DNA of 64,000 nt from Burkholderiaceae bacterium (GTDB lineage: Bacteria > Pseudomonadota > Gammaproteobacteria > Burkholderiales > Burkholderiaceae_C). The first letter of the stretch is position 1. The number at the start of each line of letters is the position of its first letter. Positions 8,124 to 16,599 of this stretch are shown one piece after another. The stretch covers positions 43,215-107,214 of the forward strand of contig JACKLM010000009.1 of NCBI GenBank assembly GCA_024235895.1, given 5' to 3'. A program made the translations under genes and the position numbers. Under the pieces are notes generated by a model. That model searched no databases and was not told the DNA's origin. It saw only the letters and a list, made by a program, of their open reading frames with translations.

Positions 8124-9178
8124 GCGCAGGCACCGAGAGCCTGCTCGTCGGTGCCGACGGCGTGCTGCCGCTGCCGTGGCTGGCCGGCCCGTTGACGCAC
8201 GCGCTCGCGCAGCCCGGGCACGCGTTGCTGGTCGTCGGTGCGCCCGGCGCCGGCGCGCTCGAGCTGCAGATGACGCTCGCGCAGGCCTGGCTGTGCGAGG
8301 CGAGGCCGGCCGGCGCGCCGCTGGCGCCGCCCTGCGGCCGCTGCGCCGCGTGCCGGCTCGTCCAGGCCCGCACGCACGCCGACCTGCGCATCCTGCTGCC
8401 CGAGTCGCAGCGCGTCGCGCGTGGCTGGGAGGCGGCGGGCGAGGGCGGCGAGGCGGGCGAGGGCAGGCGCAAGCCCAGCCGCTGGATCCGCATCGCCGAG
8501 GTGCGCGACGCCATCGCCTGGACCTCGACGACGACCGCACGCAGCCGCGCCAAGGTGCTGCTGCTGCACCCGGGCGAGGCGCTGCAGGGGGAGGCCGCCA
8601 GCGCGCTGCTGAAGACGCTCGAGGAGCCGCCGCCCGGCACGCGCATCGTGCTGAGCTGCGGCGACCCGGAGCGGCTGCTGCCCACCGTCCGCAGCCGCTG
8701 CCAGCGGGTGCGGCTGGCGGCGCCCGCAGCCGACCAGGCGGTCGACTGGCTTGCCGCGCGCGGGGTGCCCGACCCCGCCGTGCTGCTGGCCGCCGCCGAC
8801 GGCGGTCCGCTCGATGCGCTGGCGCTGCACGAGGCCGGCGTCGACGCCGCGGCCTGGGGCGAGCTGCCGCGCGCGCTGGCGCAAGGGCGCCCGCAGGTCT
8901 GGAGCGGCTGGCCGCTGCCGCGCGCGCTCGACGCGATGCACAAGCTCTGCCACGACCTGATGGTGGTCGCCGCCGGCGGGGCGCCGCGCTATTTCCCCGC
9001 CGAGGCGCTCGGCGCGGCGCCGGCGATCGCGTCGGCCGTGGCGATCGAGTCGCTTGGACGCTGGGCGGACGTGCTCGTCCAGGTACGCGGACGCGCCGAA
9101 CACCCGTGGAATGAGGCTCTTTTGATCGAATCGCTGGTCGCCCAGGGACGCGACGCCTTGGTTAGACTGCGCGCATGA
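8120..9178 (+). CDS. holB: DNA polymerase III delta-prime subunit
   Basis: Part of the clamp loader that places the sliding clamp on primed DNA. The nucleotide-binding loop is degenerate (GAPGAGALELQ), as expected for delta-prime, which does not hydrolyse ATP. A zinc-binding cluster C-x(13)-C-x2-C-x2-C occurs at about residues 59-77, and the S-A-L-L-K-T-L-E-E-P-P sensor motif is clear near residue 170. The insert rich in Gly and Glu around residues 105-120 is unusual but short. The GTG at 8120 is chosen because it overlaps the tmk stop by 4 bp. Length is 352 residues. Confidence 0.93.
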   Translation: MSAGTESLLVGADGVLPLPWLAGPLTHALAQPGHALLVVGAPGAGALELQMTLAQAWLCEARPAGAPLAPPCGRCAACRLVQARTHADLRILLPESQRVARGWEAAGEGGEAGEGRRKPSRWIRIAEVRDAIAWTSTTTARSRAKVLLLHPGEALQGEAASALLKTLEEPPPGTRIVLSCGDPERLLPTVRSRCQRVRLAAPAADQAVDWLAARGVPDPAVLLAAADGGPLDALALHEAGVDAAAWGELPRALAQGRPQVWSGWPLPRALDAMHKLCHDLMVVAAGGAPRYFPAEALGAAPAIASAVAIESLGRWADVLVQVRGRAEHPWNEALLIESLVAQGRDALVRLRA

Positions 9179-9576
9179 GCAACCAGGCACCCGCGCCGGC
9201 GGTGGTTCCCCAGGCGCCACCGGCGGGTGCCGTGGCCGGTCGGCCCAGCGTCATCCAGCTCGTCTTCCGCGAGATCGGCGCGCTGTACGCGGCCTACATG
9301 CCGGCGCTGACCGACGGCGGGCTGTTCGTGCCGACGACGCGCCCCTACCGCCTGGGCGACGACATCTACCTGCTGCTGTCGCTGCCCGACGACCCGCAAC
9401 GCTACCCGGTGGCCGGCAAGGTCGCGTGGATCACGCCGGCCAATGCCTCGGGCGGCCGCACCCAGGGCGTCGGCGTGCGCTTCCCGAACGACGAGAAGAC
9501 GCGCCAGCTCAAGATCAAGATCGAGCAGCTGCTGGGCACGAGCATCTCGTCGTCCAAGCCGACGCAGACGATCTGA
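9175..9576 (+). CDS. pilZ: PilZ-domain protein, type IV pilus assembly
   Basis: A 133-residue cytoplasmic PilZ protein of the type first found in type IV pilus biogenesis. The short first helix (R-P-S-V-I-Q-L-V-F-R-E-I), G-G-L-F-V-P-T, and G-V-G-V-R-F-P segments match. It lacks the R-x(3)-R and D/N-x-S-x-x-G motifs that bind cyclic di-GMP, which is typical of this subgroup. The Ala/Pro-rich first 22 residues are probably disordered. It is linked to holB by a 4-bp overlap, an arrangement known in many proteobacteria. Pilus genes themselves are not in the window. Confidence 0.9.
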   Translation: MSNQAPAPAVVPQAPPAGAVAGRPSVIQLVFREIGALYAAYMPALTDGGLFVPTTRPYRLGDDIYLLLSLPDDPQRYPVAGKVAWITPANASGGRTQGVGVRFPNDEKTRQLKIKIEQLLGTSISSSKPTQTI

Positions 9577-9581
9577 GAAGC

Positions 9582-9598
9582 GGCGACCTCGTCGCCTT
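9582..9598 (+). terminator. Weak hairpin after pilZ
   Basis: GGCGAC-CTC-GTCGCC with a further A-A/T-T extension lies a few bases after the pilZ stop and is followed by TT. It may attenuate read-through towards tatD, which begins about 90 bp later. Confidence 0.3.
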
Positions 9599-9684
9599 CG
9601 CGCCGGGCTTCGCACGGCGGCCCGTGCACCGCGGCCCGCATGCGGACAGAATCGGCCGCCCGCCGACCCTGCCTGCCGCCGCCG

Positions 9685-10467
9685 ATGTACGTCGATTCCC
9701 ACTGCCACCTGAGCTTTCCCGACCTGGCGCCGCGCGTGCCCGAGATCCTGGCCGCGATGCGCGCGGCCGGCGTCGACCGCGCGCTGACGATCTGCACCAC
9801 GCTGGAGGAGTTTGCCCAGGTGCACGCGCTGGCGCTCGCGCACGAGGCGCTGTGGTGCACCGTCGGCGTGCACCCCGACAACGAGGGCGTGGCCGAACCG
9901 ACGCTGGCGGACCTGTGCGACCGCGCCGCGCTGCCGCGCGTGGTCGGCATCGGCGAGACCGGGCTGGACTACTACCGGCTCGGCGTGCGCAGCGTCGAGG
10001 ACATGGCCTGGCAGCGCGAGCGATTCCGGGTCCACATCCGGGCTGCGCGCGCCACCGGGCTCCCGCTGGTGGTGCACACGCGCAGCGCGGCGAGCGATAC
10101 GGTTGCGCTGCTGCGGGAGGAGGGCGGCGGCGCCGTGCGCGGGGTCTTCCACTGCTTCACCGAGACGCAGGCGGTGGCCGACGCCGCGCTGGCGATGGGT
10201 TTCTCGATCTCCTTTTCGGGCATCCTGACCTTCCGCAACGCCGAGGCGCTGCGCGACGTGGCGCGAAACGTGCCGCTGGAACGCTGCCTGATCGAGACCG
10301 ACAGCCCCTACCTCGCGCCCGCGCCCTACCGCGGCAGGACCAACCAGCCGGCCTACGTCGTCCACGTCGCCGCCGAACTGGCACGTCTCAAGGGGCTGCC
10401 GGTGGAGGAGGTCGCCAGGGTCACGAGCGATAACTTCGCGCGGCTGTTCAGGCTGCGGGAAGCCTGA
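9685..10467 (+). CDS. TatD-family metal-dependent hydrolase
   Basis: A 260-residue TIM-barrel hydrolase of the TatD DNase group (YcfH/TatD). The metal ligands are visible: D-S-H-C-H near residue 4, G-I-G-E-T-G-L-D-Y-Y near 92, V-V-H-T-R near 130, V-F-H-C-F-T-E near 155 and I-E-T-D-S-P-Y-L-A-P near 205. Family members are 3'-5' exonucleases or other phosphoesterases. The ATG at 9685 gives the standard M-Y-V-D-S-H-C-H N-terminus. It follows pilZ by about 110 bp and closes the mltG-tmk-holB-pilZ cluster, its usual place. Confidence 0.93.
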   Translation: MYVDSHCHLSFPDLAPRVPEILAAMRAAGVDRALTICTTLEEFAQVHALALAHEALWCTVGVHPDNEGVAEPTLADLCDRAALPRVVGIGETGLDYYRLGVRSVEDMAWQRERFRVHIRAARATGLPLVVHTRSAASDTVALLREEGGGAVRGVFHCFTETQAVADAALAMGFSISFSGILTFRNAEALRDVARNVPLERCLIETDSPYLAPAPYRGRTNQPAYVVHVAAELARLKGLPVEEVARVTSDNFARLFRLREA

Positions 10468-10916
10468 AACGGGGCCCCGGGCACCGGGAACCCATATTTC
10501 AACCGATACATGAACTATCATTGATAAACCATTGAATGTGTGTAATATTCAATGCTTCATATGAAGACTTGTCTGATCGCCAACCGCTCATGTGAAACAT
10601 CAAGACAAGGCCGCAATCCGGTTTGACGCAGGAACGTTTGTCGTCATCGTTTGCCGGTTGCCGTGCTGGGCCGTACGCCACCCTCGGGACCGATCCGAGG
10701 CCCCCACGCGCGCCGCGGTAACCGTGCGTGGAGGGGCCGAAAGACGCCTCGATGCGTCGTCCGACGACGACGGGCACCGAGGACGACAGTCGTCAGGACA
10801 CCGACGCGCGTGTCGGATTCCCGCCGACGCCGGGTTTGGCGCTGCGCCGACTGTTCAGCCGCGGCACCGTGCGACGACCATGGACATCATCTTGGCGACG
10901 ATGGAGCGACTCAGCC
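10468..10916. promoter_or_regulatory. Intergenic region with AT-rich palindromes and a GC hairpin
   Basis: Bases 10495-10570 are far richer in A+T than their surroundings. They contain CATTGAAT (10530-10537) with its complement ATTCAATG (10547-10554), and directly after it the perfect palindrome CTTCATATGAAG (10555-10566). Further on, 10699-10709 pairs with 10726-10738 to give an 11-bp GC stem with a small bulge. Open frames here have no recognisable product. The region could be the promoter and leader of the small gene at 10917, or a non-coding RNA gene. Confidence 0.45.
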
Positions 10917-11111
10917 ATGCTGCACGAAGAAGCGGTTCGCAACCCGTTCATGCTGATGCTGGAGCCCGAGAAGGTGCTGGCCGCGGTCGAGCGGTCGGAG
11001 AAGCTCGGCCGGCTGCGTCGTCGGATGTGCCATCCGCTGGACAAGCCGGTCCCGGGGACCGAGGGCTGCGCCGACATGGACGGCAGCCCGAAGCCTGAAT
11101 CCGTGGGCTGA
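10917..11111 (+). CDS. Small conserved-looking hypothetical protein
   Basis: A 64-residue product, mostly hydrophilic after a short apolar start: NPFMLMLEPEKVLAAVERSE then K-L-G-R-L-R-R-R-M-C-H-P-L-D-K-P. I recall similar N-P-x-x-M-M-x-N-P-E-x-V-x-x-A-x-E-x-S-E-x-L-x-x-L-x-x-R-x-C-x-P-L-D proteins of 50-70 residues in many Burkholderiales, but this is memory, not a search. GGAG lies 10 bases before the ATG. The frame is open further upstream, but that part (Arg/Trp-rich) does not look like protein. Function unknown; no transmembrane segment. Confidence 0.5.
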   Translation: MLHEEAVRNPFMLMLEPEKVLAAVERSEKLGRLRRRMCHPLDKPVPGTEGCADMDGSPKPESVG

Positions 11112-11199
11112 CCAGGCCGCGCCTGGGGCGGTTCGCGGCGCGCCGTCGAGGGCGCTGCGGGATCGTCGATCGCCGGGCCCTGATCAGGCGCCCTTAGCG

Positions 11200-11232
11200 A
11201 TGACGATGTATATTATGTTAAATATGTGATCG
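11200..11232. promoter_or_regulatory. AT-rich segment downstream of lutC
   Basis: Between the small gene and lutC a roughly 25-base run (TATATT, AAATAT) stands out in the GC-rich background and is preceded by the palindrome CTGATCAG. It could hold a promoter, but no gene is correctly placed to use it, so its role is unclear. Confidence 0.25.
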
Positions 11233-11287
11233 GGCGTGCGGCAGCCTGCTCGCGATCCGTGGCGTACCCGTCTCGCGCGCCGGGTCG

Positions 11288-11935
11288 TCACGCCCCGGCG
11301 ATCACGATGTGCAGATGCCTCGGCCCGTGGGCACCAAGCACCAGGCTGCCCTCGATGTCGGTCGTCCCGCTGGCCCCGGTGACGAGGTTGACGTTGCGCG
11401 GCGGCCTGGTCCCCTGCACCGCCTGCGCGTAGTCCTCGAGATACGCCAGGATCCGGCCAGCGTGCAGCAGCACGATGTGGTGCAGCGGCAGGAAGTGCGT
11501 CAGCACCGGCGTCTGGGCATCCGAGTGGAAGACCAGCGACCCGGTCTCGGCCACCCCCCAGCGCGCCACGCCCACCGCCGCCACCTCGTCGGCGGCCGGT
11601 CCGTCGTGCAGCTCGAACCCCGACCAGTCCATCGCCTTCAGCAACTGAGCGGGCTGCAGCGCGACCGTGGGCGCAATCCCGCGCGCAGCCAGGTAGCGTC
11701 CGACCGCCGACGGAAACGCCCCGGCATCGCCGATGCGGTCGACCGTCGCCGCCACCTTGGGCGCGGTCGCGCGGGCGACGAAGGCATCGACCCGTGAATC
11801 GGCCAGCAGCGCGGGCCGAATCGACGCCGGATCGTCCAGCAGCGCCGCCGCCTCGCGCCGGATGCGGTCGACATCGGCGGGTCGCGGGCCGAGTGCGGCG
11901 CGAACCGCCGCCAGGATCTCGTCGCGCGTGCTCAC
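11288..11935 (-). CDS. lutC: Lactate utilization protein LutC
   Basis: The third subunit of the LutABC L-lactate oxidising complex. The 215-residue product belongs to the LUD family (formerly DUF162), with the V-G-V-A-R-W-G-V-A-E-T-G-S-L-V segment, the L-P-L-H-H-I-V-L-L core and the terminal G-x-H-G-P-R-H-L-H-I-V-I motif typical of LutC. A GTG at 11935 (V-S-T-R-D-E-I-L-A-A-V) gives the family-standard N-terminus. It follows lutB by about 60 bp in the same direction and is the last gene of the operon. Confidence 0.9.
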   Translation of the reverse strand: MSTRDEILAAVRAALGPRPADVDRIRREAAALLDDPASIRPALLADSRVDAFVARATAPKVAATVDRIGDAGAFPSAVGRYLAARGIAPTVALQPAQLLKAMDWSGFELHDGPAADEVAAVGVARWGVAETGSLVFHSDAQTPVLTHFLPLHHIVLLHAGRILAYLEDYAQAVQGTRPPRNVNLVTGASGTTDIEGSLVLGAHGPRHLHIVIAGA

Positions 11936-11993
11936 CGGACGGCCCCCCGCGCAGGGGGCGGCGCGACGGACGCCCGGCAACGGCCCGGCGCGC

Positions 11994-13421
11994 TCACCGC
12001 CGCCCCCCTGCCCGGCCGTCGTCGCCCGCGTCCAGCATCGCCATGAAGGTCTTGCGCGCCGGCGCCGGGAAGTCGCGATGTCGCGTCCACGCACCCAGCC
12101 CCGGCATGCCGCGCACCCAGCCGCCGCGGCCGAACAGCCGCATCGCGCGCACCGCAGCCGACATCCCGAGCCGGTACAGCGCCGGGCGCGACGCCACGAA
12201 GGCGAAGACGCCGAGCCCGAATCGCATCGTCGCAGGCTCCAGGCCCTCGCGCCACGAGCGGTCGCGCCAGCCGCGCAGCAGCGTCGGCAACGGGATGTCG
12301 ACCGGGCAGACCTCCCGGCACTTGCCGTTGAGCGTGCAGGCATGCGGCAGGTCGCGCGACTTGTCCAGGCCGTCGAACACCGGGGTCAGCACCGCGCCCA
12401 TCGGCCCCGGGTAGGTACCGCCATAGGCATGGCCGCCGAGCTGGCGGAAGACGACGCAGTGGTTCATGCACGCACCGCAGCGGATGCAGCGCAGCATCTC
12501 GCGCATGTCCGGCTGCGCCAGCATGCGCGTGCGGCCGTTGTCGACCAGCACGATGTGGAAGGCCTGCGGGCCGTCGCGGTCGCCGGGCTGCCGCGGCCCG
12601 CAGTGGAAGGTCGTGTACTGGGTCAGCTCGGCGCCGGTGGCCGATCGCACCAGGAGCCGCAGCAGCGCGAACGCGTGCGCGGTGCTCGGCACCAGCTTCT
12701 CGATCCCGGCGGTGACGATGTGCACGCGCGGCGGCGAGGTCGTCAGCTCGGCGTTGCCCTCGTTGGTGACGGTGCAGGTCGCGCCGGTGTCGGCGACGAG
12801 GAAGTTGGCGCCCGAGATCGCGACGTCGGCGCTGAGGAACTTGTCGCGCAGCTCGCGCCGCGCGCTGTCGACCATGGCCTCGATCGTCTCGTCGCGGTGC
12901 GGCACCCGGTGCGCGCGCTTGAACATGGCCGAGACCTGCTCGCGCGTGCGATGCATCGACGGCCAGACGATGTGCGACGGCCGGTCGCCGCCGAGCTGGA
13001 CGATGTGCTCGGCCAGGTCGGTCTCGACGCGCTCGAAGCCGGCCTCGTCGAGCGCGTGCGGCAGCCCGATCTCCTCGCCGAGCATCGATTTCACGCGCGT
13101 GACGCGCCTGGCGCCCGCCTGCCGGCACAGCTCGACGACGATCCGCGACGCCTCGTCGGCGGTGGCCGCCCAGTGCACCTGCGCGCCCGACGCGACCGCA
13201 TGGCGCTCGAACTCGGCCAGGTAATGGTCCAGGTGGGCGACGACGTGGTCCTTGATCCGCTTGCCGCGCTCGCGCGCGGCGGCGAACTGCGGGAAGTCGG
13301 CCAGCGCGGCGGCACGCTTGCGCTCGGCGGTGCCGGTGGTGCGGTCGATCGCCAGCTTGAGCGTCGGGTCCGCGAGCGCCGCGTCGGCACGCGCCTGGAA
13401 GGAAACGGGGTCGGCTCGCAT
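11994..13421 (-). CDS. lutB: Lactate utilization iron-sulfur protein LutB
   Basis: The central 475-residue subunit of LutABC, which passes electrons from lactate. Residues about 60-290 are a LUD domain. It is followed by a dicluster ferredoxin part with C-I-R-C-G-A-C-M-N-H-C near residue 305 and a second cluster, C-x(5)-C-x3-C-P, near 360, for two 4Fe-4S centres. The C-terminal LutB tail contains the usual W-R-x(3)-W-R-E region. Length is normal. Only 3 bp separate it from the lutA stop upstream, and lutC follows, so the three form one transcript read leftwards. Confidence 0.94.
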   Translation of the reverse strand: MRADPVSFQARADAALADPTLKLAIDRTTGTAERKRAAALADFPQFAAARERGKRIKDHVVAHLDHYLAEFERHAVASGAQVHWAATADEASRIVVELCRQAGARRVTRVKSMLGEEIGLPHALDEAGFERVETDLAEHIVQLGGDRPSHIVWPSMHRTREQVSAMFKRAHRVPHRDETIEAMVDSARRELRDKFLSADVAISGANFLVADTGATCTVTNEGNAELTTSPPRVHIVTAGIEKLVPSTAHAFALLRLLVRSATGAELTQYTTFHCGPRQPGDRDGPQAFHIVLVDNGRTRMLAQPDMREMLRCIRCGACMNHCVVFRQLGGHAYGGTYPGPMGAVLTPVFDGLDKSRDLPHACTLNGKCREVCPVDIPLPTLLRGWRDRSWREGLEPATMRFGLGVFAFVASRPALYRLGMSAAVRAMRLFGRGGWVRGMPGLGAWTRHRDFPAPARKTFMAMLDAGDDGRAGGRR

Positions 13422-13424
13422 CGC

Positions 13425-14210
13425 TCAGTCCGCCTCGCCGATGGCGGCGTCGGCGCGGCCCGCGAGCACCTCGGCGGCGTGGAAGGCGCGCACCCTGGAG
13501 CCGTTGCGCCTGAGCTTGCCGGCCATGTTGAGCAGGCAGCCGAGGTCGCCGCCGAGCAGCAGCTGGGCGCCGCTGCGCTCGATCGCCGCGGCCTTCTCGC
13601 CGACGATCGCGTTCGAGATCGCCGGATACTTGACGCAGAAGGTGCCGCCGAAGCCGCAGCACACGTCGTGGCCTTCCAGCGGCTTCATCGTCAGCCCTTC
13701 GACCGCGCCGAGCAGCTCGCGTGGCTGCGCGAAGACGCCGAGCTCGCGCAGCCCCGAGCAGCTGTCGTGGTAGGTCGCGCTGGCCTGCAGCGCGCGACCG
13801 GAGGGCTTGAACCGCATCACGTCGACCAGAAAGCTCATCAGCTCGAAGCTGCGCGCGCCCAGCCGCTGCGCACGTTCGGCCCAGGCCGGGTCGTCGGCCA
13901 GCGCCTCGGGATAGTGCGCGCGCGTCATGCCGATGCACGACCCCGACGGCGCGACGACGAAGTCGTAGGGCTCGAAGATCTCGATGAAGCGCCTGGCCAG
14001 CGCCGCGGTGTGCGCGGTATCCCCGCTGTTGAACGCGGGCTGGCCGCAGCAGGTCTGCGCCGCGGGCACCTCGACGCGGCAGCCCGCCTCGCGCAGCAGC
14101 TGCATCGTCGCGAAGCCGACGTTGGGCCGCATCGAGTCGACGAGGCAGGTGACGAACAGCGCGACGCGCGGGTTGGCAGGCGCTTCGGCGGGGGGGCCGG
14201 ACAAGTTCAT
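13425..14210 (-). CDS. lutA: Lactate utilization protein LutA (CCG-domain Fe-S oxidoreductase)
   Basis: A 261-residue subunit with two cysteine-rich CCG domains: Q-T-C-C-G-Q-P-A-F-N-S-G near residue 55 and H-D-V-C-C-G-F-G-G-T-F-C-V near 180, with Y-H-D-S-C-S-G-L-R-E-L-G between them. These bind Fe-S centres in heterodisulfide-reductase-like proteins. Its N-terminus, V-A-L-F-V-T-C-L-V-D-x-x-R-P, is diagnostic for LutA/YkgE. The ATG at 14210 opens the lut operon. The product works with LutB and LutC to oxidise L-lactate to pyruvate. No LldR/LutR-type regulator gene lies next to it. Confidence 0.94.
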   Translation of the reverse strand: MNLSGPPAEAPANPRVALFVTCLVDSMRPNVGFATMQLLREAGCRVEVPAAQTCCGQPAFNSGDTAHTAALARRFIEIFEPYDFVVAPSGSCIGMTRAHYPEALADDPAWAERAQRLGARSFELMSFLVDVMRFKPSGRALQASATYHDSCSGLRELGVFAQPRELLGAVEGLTMKPLEGHDVCCGFGGTFCVKYPAISNAIVGEKAAAIERSGAQLLLGGDLGCLLNMAGKLRRNGSRVRAFHAAEVLAGRADAAIGEAD

Positions 14211-14527
14211 GCGAGGGCCTCGCGCGGTCGGTCGAGGGCCACACTTTACCTGCCCGGGACGGACCCGCGCTCGCAACCGGTCCGGGCGATCGGGCCTGCC
14301 GCGTATCCTCGCGTCGGCACGCTGCCCGGCAGCACGGGATTCGGGGTCCGCACGCGGGTCGGCTGCCCGCACGGCTCGTCTCGCGTGGCCGTCCTGCCTG
14401 CCGGGCACGTGCGGGCCCGCCCTGTCTCGACGACCGCGGGCGGCGAGCCGGCCGTCTCGGCTGGTTTGGCCGCGCCACCGGTCCCCTGCCCCCATGGCCC
14501 TTGCCAGGCCGACGAGGAGTCTCGTGC
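14211..14527. other. Intergenic region between lutA and the RidA-like gene
   Basis: 317 bp between divergent genes, so it must hold the lut promoter (leftward) and the promoter of the RidA-like gene (rightward). It is uniformly GC-rich. I see no convincing -10/-35 pair, palindrome or riboswitch. Confidence 0.4.
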
Positions 14528-15052
14528 ATGAACACCGACCCGAAATCCGACGACGGATCGATCGCCCGGCGCCTCGCGCGGCTCGGCCTGAGCCTGCCAC
14601 CGCCGATCGTCGCCCCCGGCGGCGTGGCGCTTCCCTTTCCGTTCGTCCACGTGGTCGGGCGGCGCGTCTTCGTCTCCGGCCACGGGCCGCAGGCCCCAGA
14701 CGGGTCGCTCGCGCCGCTGCGCGGCAAGCTCGGACGCGAGCTCGACCTGACGCAGGGCCGCGAGGCGGCGCGCCTGACCGCACTGTCGGTGCTCGGCAGC
14801 CTGCAGCGTGCGCTCGGCAGCCTGGACGCGATCGGGCGCTGGTGCCGGGTCTTCGGCATGGTCGCGTCGGCGCCCGGGTTCAACCGTCAGCCCGAGGTGA
14901 TCAACGGCTTCTCGGCGCTGATCCTCGAGGTCTTCGGCGACGAGGTCGGCCTGCACGCGCGCAGCGCGGTGGGGATGGCCGAGCTGCCGTTCGACATCCC
15001 GGTCGAGGTCGAGGCCGAGATCGAGCTGCGCGACGACGGCCCGCTGGGCTGA
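14528..15052 (+). CDS. RidA/YjgF-family protein
   Basis: A 174-residue member of the RidA family, whose best known members hydrolyse reactive enamines and imines to their ketoacids. It is longer than the classic 130 residues, with an N-terminal extension of about 40. The conserved arginine occurs in H-A-R-S-A-V-G-M-A-E-L-P-F-D-I-P-V-E-V-E, so the ligand-binding site looks intact, and V-F-V-S-G-H-G-P-Q is the first strand. GAGGAG precedes the ATG at 14528. It sits directly upstream of the livKHMGF operon, hinting at a role in degrading the imported compound, though this is inference. Confidence 0.85.
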   Translation: MNTDPKSDDGSIARRLARLGLSLPPPIVAPGGVALPFPFVHVVGRRVFVSGHGPQAPDGSLAPLRGKLGRELDLTQGREAARLTALSVLGSLQRALGSLDAIGRWCRVFGMVASAPGFNRQPEVINGFSALILEVFGDEVGLHARSAVGMAELPFDIPVEVEAEIELRDDGPLG

Positions 15053-15221
15053 CGCAGGGCCGGGTTTGCGGCCGCCGCCTGTCGCCGGCACGCGACATCG
15101 GCGCCGGCTCCTGCGGCCCCCGGCGGCGACCGCCGTGAGGCGCCGAAGGTTTGTCCCGATGCCGCTCGTCGCGCGGCTGGCCTATAAGCACCGGTTCAGA
15201 AATCCCACGAGGAGACAAGCC

Positions 15222-16466
15222 ATGACGACCCGCCCCAGCCGCTCGCGCCGCCGCTTCAACCTCGCACTGGCCGGCGCCGCCAGCGCCGCCGCGCTGGCGC
15301 CGGTCTCGCTCGTGCGCGCGCAGTCGCGCACGCTCAAGGTCGGCGTGCTGCACCCGCTGACCGGCTACCAGGGCTTCATCGGCCAGTCGTGCAAGAAGGG
15401 CACGGATCTCGCGCCCGAGGTGCTGAAGTCGATGTACGGGGTCGACATCGAGCTGATGAACGTCGACACCGAGACCAACGTCGACGTCGCGCGCACGCGC
15501 GCCGAGCGGCTGATCCAGGAAGGCGCGCACGTGCTGGTCGGCCCGTTCGACTCGGGTGCGGCGGCGGCGATCGCGCAGGTCGCCGAGCAGCGTGGCGTGC
15601 CCTTCGTGATCAACATCGCCGCCGCGCCGCAGATCACCGAGCAGGGCTACAAGTTCGTCTTCCGCAACTTTCCGACCGCACCCGAGCTGGTGACCAACGG
15701 GCTGGCGCTGATCGGCGACCTGTTCCAGGCCACCAACACGGCGCCGCGCACCGCGGTCTTCATGCACGTCAACGACACCTTCGGCAAGTCGATGGCGGGG
15801 GGCATCAACGCCATCCTGCCGCGGCTGACGCAGCTGCCGTTCAAGGTCGTCGACACCATCGCCTACGACCCGGCGGCGCGCGACCTCACGGTGGAAGTCT
15901 CGCGCGCGCGTGCGTCGAAGGCCGACTTCGTGCTGCTCGTCTCGCGGCTGAACGATGCCATCCAGCTGCGCCGCGAGATGGTCAAGCAGCGCTGGAACCC
16001 GATGGGCATCGTCAGCCCGGGGTCGCCCGGCATGTACGAGAAGCAGTACTACTCGACGCTGGGCAAGCTCAGCGAGCACGCGATCTCCAACGTCCCGTGG
16101 TACGACCCCAAGGCCGAGCTGACGGCGGCCGTCGAACGCGCGTTCAAGGCGCGCAACAAGGACGACGCGCTGATGTTCCACGCCCTGAACGTCGGCTTCA
16201 GCTTCGAGGCCGTGATGATCGCCGCCGATGCGTTCAAGCGCGCCGGCAGCACCGACCCGAAGACGCTCGCCGAGGCGATCCGCGCCACCGACATCGCCAA
16301 GCGGATGATGATCGGCGGGCCGATCCGCTTCAACGCCAAGGGCCAGGTCCAGGGCAATCGCTCGGCATGCATCCAGAACCTGAACCAGCGTCCGATGGTC
16401 GTGCTGCCGGCGGCGTCGGCCGAAGCCAGCCCGGTCTTCCCGGTGCCCGGCTACCGGCCGGCCTGA
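15222..16466 (+). CDS. livK: Branched-chain-amino-acid-type ABC transporter, substrate-binding protein
   Basis: A periplasmic type I binding protein of 414 residues, the capture component of the transporter encoded by the next four genes. The N-terminus S-R-R-R-F-N-L-A-L-A-G is a twin-arginine signal, so it is probably exported folded through Tat, with cleavage after the A-R-A-Q region near residue 38. The mature part begins T-L-K-V-G-V-L-H-P-L-T-G, typical of the LivJ/K family, and continues with G-P-F-D-S-G-A-A-A-A-I. GAGGAGA precedes the ATG. The ligand could be branched-chain amino acids, amides, urea or aromatic acids. Confidence 0.88.
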   Translation: MTTRPSRSRRRFNLALAGAASAAALAPVSLVRAQSRTLKVGVLHPLTGYQGFIGQSCKKGTDLAPEVLKSMYGVDIELMNVDTETNVDVARTRAERLIQEGAHVLVGPFDSGAAAAIAQVAEQRGVPFVINIAAAPQITEQGYKFVFRNFPTAPELVTNGLALIGDLFQATNTAPRTAVFMHVNDTFGKSMAGGINAILPRLTQLPFKVVDTIAYDPAARDLTVEVSRARASKADFVLLVSRLNDAIQLRREMVKQRWNPMGIVSPGSPGMYEKQYYSTLGKLSEHAISNVPWYDPKAELTAAVERAFKARNKDDALMFHALNVGFSFEAVMIAADAFKRAGSTDPKTLAEAIRATDIAKRMMIGGPIRFNAKGQVQGNRSACIQNLNQRPMVVLPAASAEASPVFPVPGYRPA

Positions 16467-16599
16467 GCGGCACCCGCGACGACGCCCCCGGACGCCGCAC
16501 CGCCGGCCCGAGCCGGCGCGTGCGGCCCGCGGCCTGCGCCCGTCCCGATCGCCCCGCGGCCCGCGCCCTGCCCTCGCACCCGAACCGACCCCGAATCGC

